A DNA stretch of 64,000 nucleotides from Heterobasidion occidentale (taxonomy: Eukaryota; Basidiomycota; Agaricomycetes; Russulales; Bondarzewiaceae). The position numbers were made by a program, and so were the translations under genes. The notes under the pieces are model-generated. The model saw only the letters and a list, made by a program, of their open reading frames with translations. It made no database searches and was not told the origin of the DNA. Location of the stretch: assembly GCA_039111635.1 (NCBI GenBank), contig JBCAQO010000006.1, forward strand, positions 558,001 through 622,000. The letters run 5' to 3'. Positions within the stretch are counted from its first letter, which is position 1. Every line of letters starts with the position of its first letter. Shown piece by piece: positions 57,231-64,000 of the stretch.

Positions 57231-58312
57231 ACGACGTCCTTCACATCATAGACGCGATGATTCGGGAGCAGGTCTCCCGGACATCGACAGAGATATACCA
57301 TCACACAATAGAAATATACCAGCATGTATCCGTAGTTTGCTTCGAAATGTATTAGACCACAAACATTAAAAAAACAATAGTAAACACTTTACTTTTTTTT
57401 CCCTACATGGGAGCGTGATTCCTCACGGTTTCAGGTGCAAGGTAAGAGTCGTCGGCTGTTACAGTCGCTTGCTCTTGTGTTTGCCTCTTGATCAAGTGGG
57501 CGCATACAAACTAACTTTTGCTCATCACTGCCTCCGCTTGTTTGTCTTGTGCTGACTTGAATGTAAGTGATGTTTAATTACATCCGACTGCTAGGTGTCG
57601 ACATTGCTGTGACTCGAGGACGAGCTAGACTGCAAAGAACAACCTTCGACGCTCAAAGCGAACGCGAGTCCACATGCAACGCGCCAACATTGCCACGCCC
57701 GCGCTTCGTGAAGATTTCTCGAGGAGCGGGTGGGGTAAGTAAGGGTAAGTATGGGTCGAGACTCGAGACTCGAGACCGTCGGCTAAAATTGAAAATGCCG
57801 TCACGGCCGCGGACTCCAAGCGGAAGGCGGCGAGAAATGAACGGAGATTGTACGCCCGCGGCCGTTGCCTTGGGGTTCGTTCTGAACCCCGCTGGCTTCT
57901 GGCAAAACTGGGCGCCGTCTTGGAGCGAGACGATGAGATGCGATGGAGGGAGGGAGGGGGGAGGGCGCTGGATGCGAGCACGAGTGGCGGGATGTTCACA
58001 TCGTCTTGCTGTCGGCGTCGAGCGTGGACGTCTAAGCTACAAGGAGCGAGCCGACGTCAGCTGACGGCAGCGCGTCTTGAGCGCCCGCCCAACGCGGCAA
58101 GCTTCCTTCCCAAACGAGCGACGGCGAGCCCTCGAGCTTCCAGGCGCCCTGGCCGACGCACTTGATCTCGGCGCGGTGCATCAGCCTGATCGCCCATGAC
58201 GAGCGGACGTGGCGACCGAAGTATATATAGCACCCTCCCGCTCCCTTTGCACATCCCCCTTCTTCCTGCCCCGTCTCCGCACGTTCCCTCCTGCAAGTTC
58301 CTGTCGTCGGCC
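57231..58312. promoter_or_regulatory. Intergenic region and peroxidase promoter
   Basis: About 1.08 kb. A TATA box, TATATATA, sits at 58,222-58,229, 84 bp before the peroxidase ATG. No gene is visible upstream of it. Confidence 0.6.
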
Positions 58313-59975
<1,663 letters not shown>

Positions 59976-60908
59976 CCGAGAGGACGCGCATACATTCGTG
60001 CTCTCGGTCCCCTTCCTTCGTTTCTCTCTGGGATATCAGTGTTGGACTCCCCCCTGCCTCCACCACCGCGCGCACATGCTAAACTACGCACCTACGGTCC
60101 TTACTTGTAATCCGGGCTCTATGCAGCTCCCGACCTGTGTGACTTGTACAATACAGTAAGTATACCATGCAGAGAAAACCGAGCTGCATATATATACCCG
60201 CATACATACGTACATACATGCTTGGAGGCCGCTGGCAATCTAGTCGCGTCATCCGTTTGGCATTGTCTTTCACAGCGTTGCTGCTAGGGCCCTTGCATAC
60301 TTTTATTTCTTATATTTTCGGGATCTTTGGTCGTTCAGGGTGTTATCTGTTGATGATCTGCGCCGGTGTATCAGTAGGAGCAGAGGCGGGTGTATACGTG
60401 CGGATGTGGGCGTGGCTCGGACGGTGTCTGTTTTGTTTACGTGTCAGTAGGTAAAGAAGTTCGAAGCAGTGGCGAGCATATACGTATACCCTGTTGAAAG
60501 CATGTGTGCGTGTTCTTTGTACGTTGGGTTTCCAGTCAATGGTGTTTGATGCGAAGGAAGGAGCAGATGAGCGACGAGGATGAGCAGGAGTCACATGGCG
60601 CTGAGCACTGAGCGCTGAATGGAGGGGATACGGTCATGTGATGTCTAGAAGTCTTCCTCCTCGGTGCCTCTATAAAAGACAGTCGTTCATATTCCGAGAT
60701 CACACAGCTCAAATACACATACGGCAAGCAGGGTCAGATAGAGAATCAGGAGTCGGGGGGCAGGAAAAGTAAGGAAGCGTTCACGATCAAAATTCTGGGA
60801 AAATGTCCACTGAATCTGATAAATCAGAAACGCACAGGGCACAGTTCAAGAAATTGTACAAACCATGACAATTCGGTCATTTATACAAGAAATCCTCTGT
60901 TCCTTCCT
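59976..60908. other. Intergenic region between peroxidase and BTB unit 3
   Basis: About 930 bp. TATAAAAG occurs at 60,671 on the plus strand without a gene after it except a 21-codon frame at 60803-60868. Otherwise only 3' UTRs. Confidence 0.5.
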
Positions 60909-61902
60909 CTATGGCACGGCCGCTGAAAAGGGTGGCTGCACCTGAACCGATATTGTTTGCGTCAGAAAAAGCCCGAGAGCCGACCGAAGCTTTTGCTCCA
61001 GCTGCCGGCTGAATAGACGTAGTCCATTTGCAGACGATCGACAAACCAGGCATTCAGCCGCCCTTAGGATTGAGGGCAAGATGTTGCTGTCGTCAACGAC
61101 GGTGTCTGAGTGGGGAGTTGACTGAAGGGCGGCTTCACATCTTTCCAGATACAGCACGGCACAATTAGGAACATATGCCGTCGTGGCGACAGGTCGACAT
61201 CAAGGATGGAGAGCAAGAACATTCCCGCCTCTGAGGTGTCGAACCAGGTATGTCCAGTGGTTGCAGCCATTTCAGCGACTGAACGGGTTCAAGGACCGCG
61301 GCGACGCTCTGCTGGCGATATCGCAGAAGTTGGTGGTATTGGAAAGATGTCATGAAATTGAGGTTCTCTGCAGTCAAGTGGCTGGAGGTGAAACCCAAGG
61401 GATGCCGAAGTGTCGCGCGCGTGATGCGGTTCGCGATCTCGAACATCTGATAATGGCATGCAATGGCATAAATGGCGAAGGGGTGCACCGCAGCAGCCTC
61501 CAGCATGACCGATTCAAGCGTCTGTGGGAAAGTCTTGACCATGGCGTACTTGTCCATCGATTGAATCAGCGCGCGCACGAATGGTAGCTCCGAGGAGACT
61601 GACGGCATGTCTGTCGGGTATGACAAGCGCAAGATTGTTTCGATTACCGCCTGGTTTTCTGCCATGTGAACGATGGGGACGCCATCTTTGAGCTCGTCGA
61701 TGTTTGGTGGTTTGCCGCCGCCGTCAGAATGAGAGGTAGATGATGGGATGGTCAAGATGTCAGAGAAGACAGGGGATGCCTTCGACAGAATCAATCTGTG
61801 AACATGAAAGTCGACATTGTCAGAGGAACGGAGGACGATATCGGCATTGGCGTCAACAAACGGATGTCCGGCAGCTTTGACTTCGGGGGAGGGGGTCGAC
61901 AT
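60909..61902 (-). pseudogene. BTB/POZ protein unit 3, frame break near its C-terminus
   Basis: From ATG 61902: MSTPSPEVKAAGHPFVDANA, then DIVLRSSDNVDFHVHRLILS, KASPVFSDILTIPSSTSHSD, MAENQAVIETILRLSYPTDM, MDKYAMVKTFPQTLESVML, HPFAIYAIACHYQMFEIANR and MTSFQYHQLLRYRQQS. The cysteine region ECSCSPSLMSTCRHDGI then needs a one-base shift near 61,170-61,180 to continue as YVPNCAVLYLERCEAALQST and VVDDSNILPSILRAAECLVC, where it matches the sibling units. Without it the frame stops at 61165. Either a pseudogene or a consensus indel. An earlier in-frame ATG at 62019 would add 39 residues that the siblings lack. Confidence 0.65.
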
Positions 61903-62658
61903 GGTATGATAGACGTTATTCGTGGGCCGTGGGCGATGGGGTGCGTGGTGGGAAGTGATGAAGTCAGGGCAATATAGTACATACCCGAAGAAGTGGCTGC
62001 GGCGTAGGCCACTATTCATGTCTCTTCGATAATCAAAGAAGCCGTCGACTGCAACTGTGCGCAGGACGCTCGCAGGGCTGGCACATGATTTCTCCTGTCG
62101 CTTTATAGAGAGATGTCAGTGAGCAATCCACTCGTGATATCAGAGAGGGTTCGAGACGATGATGATCAGAAAGCTTCTCACCGCAACCACCATGAGTATC
62201 AGTGTACATTCTGTGAGCTGTGGCCATCTCGCAAATGGATTGTGTGACAAAAGGTTGCATCGCGAGACGATGGCTGATATACACAATGAGGAACCCATGG
62301 CAGGGAACGTGATTATAGGTAACCGAGGCTGAGCCGGTCGCGGGTGGCACTCATCGAGATGAGCAATGAAGTGTCGACAGCCACCGAATTCATATTTCAG
62401 AAATCTGGGTACACAAGGACAGGACAGTCAAGAGTGACAAGGCAAACAAGAGGATCGTACTGCGACCCAATTTATACAGCAGAACCGGAGCGAAGAAGCT
62501 AGGAGTTGGCGGTGGGAGGTCGACGCACAGTCCAGAGTGTGATGTGGAAGCTGAAGACACTGGCTGCTTCATCAACACGCACGCAGCGTATAACTCAAGG
62601 AAGTGGACACACCACACTTGTGCTCAAATGGAACGTTGTCTAGCTCTACTCCCTGGAC
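61903..62658. other. Gap between BTB units 3 and 4
   Basis: About 750 bp holding the promoter of unit 3 and the 3' UTR of unit 4. Frames of up to 105 codons here are unsupported. Confidence 0.5.
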
Positions 62659-63638
62659 TCAGCCTCTGGAAAGGGAAGGGGGATCTGTTTCAATACATTT
62701 CTGTCAGATCAACGTGCCGGTACCCGATAGCCGTGCGCGCAACTCACCTTTTCGATGACAGATTTGATACGCTTCTCAAGCACTGAACTGAATTCACGGA
62801 TTGCGAGTACACTTGACTGACATGAGCAGCTTGGCCCGCTTAGTTCCAACGCGCTGATGAGGCTGTCGTCCAAAACTGTGTGCCAGTGAGGCGCTGATTC
62901 GAGAGCAATCGCACAACTCTTCAAGTATTGCATGGCATATTTTGAGGGACGGTATTCCTCATACTTGTCAAACCAAACAGTCGGCGAGCAATTGCAATAT
63001 GTTAAAAGTTCCACAGGCGCTACATGATCCAAAAAATCTGCTTTGCACACGAGAAAATCGCCTGAGCAGCTGCACGCGAACTCCGCTGGTGATAGAGGAG
63101 TAGCTGGTTGTATTGGAAGGCGGTGATGGAGTCCAGATCGTTTTTCGCCAGGTCCTCGGGTGACAGTGGTTTTCGAAGCGAGATGAGCGCGACGCGATTT
63201 GCAGTCCTCAACAACTGATACCGACACGCAATGGTATATGCGACGAAGGGGTTTTGCGGCGATGACCAACAGCATAGACTCTGCCGTTTGGGAGAAGTTT
63301 TCGAGCATCTCATACTTGTCGAACGTCGCAAGCAATCTCCAGACGGACGGTATGCTGAGGGTGGGGTTTGGCTTGTCTATCGGGTAGCAGAGCCGCAGAA
63401 CAATGTCTAGCGTTCGACAATCTTCCGTCATGCGGACAACAGGGAGGCCGTCTTGGAGGTTTGAAGGATCGTCTGTGGAGGGAATAGAAAACATGTCATT
63501 GAATACGGCGGATGCCCTTGATAAAGGCCATTTATGGACGTAGAAATCGACGTTGTCGGAGGAGCGGAGGACGATGTCTGTGCCGGTGTCGTTGAATGGA
63601 GGGTCGGCAACTTCGAAGGTAAGACTGGTTGTCGACAT
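62659..63638 (-). pseudogene. BTB/POZ protein unit 4, two compensating frame breaks
   Basis: From ATG 63638: MSTTSLTFEVADPPFNDTGT, DIVLRSSDNVDFYVHKWPLS, RASAVFNDMFSIPSTDDPSN, MTEDCRTLDIVLRLCYPIDK and FDKYEMLENFSQTAESMLLV. At an A4C4 run near 63,249-63,256 the frame must shift to read NPFVAYTIACRYQLLRTANR, LSPEDLAKNDLDSITAFQYN and QLLLYHQRSSRAAAQ, then shift back near 63,045-63,065 to read CKADFLDHVAPVELLTYCNC, SKYAMQYLKSCAIALES and EKRIKSVIEK. A 47-nt intron (62701-62747) leads to a short last exon KCIETDPPSLSRG with stop at 62659. The unbroken frame is still open end to end but would have a foreign middle section. Confidence 0.65.
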
Positions 63639-64000
63639 ATTGGAGAGAGGTAGAATGCGATTGAGCCAGAGCGATGTAAGTACGCGCACGAGGAAACATA
63701 TTTTATGGGTTGGGAACGGGCGACAAACGACATCCAGACCTCGGACACCTCGTCAAAGGCTACCACTGCATACATACCCCGAAATCACCCCGTCAGCATC
63801 CCAACTCACGATGGCTTGCTCTCATATGTACCAAGTACACCCTCTATTTACTCCCCTCCCATGCGTGCGCCTCTTCACTTGCAGATCGTAGCCAAGTCTG
63901 CCTGGCTTTCATCCCAATCTACTTCTGCCAACGCGGCACTCGTGCTGCTGAGATCCCGGCGTCGGTCCCGCAGGTCGCAGGGGCGTGCGCATGCAAAGTC
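63639..64000. other. Right edge of the window, upstream of BTB unit 4
   Basis: About 360 bp with the likely unit 4 promoter (an AT-rich CATAAAATA on the minus strand near 63,699-63,707). No other gene is visible before the window ends. Confidence 0.5.

Noticed and set aside
60671..60868. TATAAAAG followed by a 21-codon ATG frame
   Set aside because: Too short, and no conservation or splice signals can be assessed; likely chance.

Overview
The window is nuclear DNA from a filamentous basidiomycete, most likely a wood- or litter-associated Agaricomycete. Genes carry many short (about 45-60 nt) GT-AG introns. The content includes a class II secreted heme peroxidase, a family of Agaricomycete-type BTB/POZ genes, and basidiomycete-specific unknown proteins. 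I recognised no rRNA, tRNA, CRISPR array or complete transposon. Gene calls below are spans from start to stop codon; exon joins were worked out by eye. Layout, left half: SKI3 (+, 0.2-5.3 kb), MIA40 (-, 5.5-6.2), a very large RNA-dependent RNA polymerase joined to a UPF1-like helicase (-, 6.5-12.6), a small P-loop ATPase (+, 12.7-13.3) sharing a 125-bp divergent promoter with it, a mitochondrial-type cation diffusion facilitator (-, 13.7-15.4), a Sec7/PH ARF-GEF (-, 15.9-21.1), a flavin-reductase-like protein (-, 22.4-23.7) divergent from an iron-type alcohol dehydrogenase/maleylacetate reductase (+, 24.2-25.9), DCC1 (+, 26.1-27.5), a DUF262 protein (-, 27.7-29.3), a NIPA-type transporter (-, 29.8-31.8), a TCP11-domain protein (+, 32.6-34.3) and TFIIH subunit SSL1 (+, 35.3-37.0). 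A gene-poor stretch of about 4.3 kb follows. Layout, right half: FKBP12 (+, 41.4-42.0), an Nha1-type Na+/H+ antiporter (+, 43.1-45.9), a GC-rich basidiomycete protein of unknown function (-, 47.0-48.3), two tandem BTB units (+, 50.3-52.2), a cysteine-rich type I membrane protein (-, 53.3-55.1), a membrane-anchored protein made of 23-residue repeats (+, 55.6-57.2), the class II peroxidase (+, 58.3-60.0) and two more BTB units (-, 60.9-61.9 and 62.7-63.6). The most striking gene is the RdRP-helicase fusion: in fission yeast the RdRP (Rdp1) and its helicase (Hrr1) are separate subunits of one complex, and here both activities lie on one continuous reading path. The 23-residue repeat protein is the best candidate for an undescribed family. 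Several conserved genes (SKI3, the ARF-GEF, the alcohol dehydrogenase, the GC-rich unknown gene and two BTB units) contain single-base frame breaks, several of them at G/C runs. These look more like consensus indel errors than true pseudogenes, and should be checked before any of these genes is called broken.
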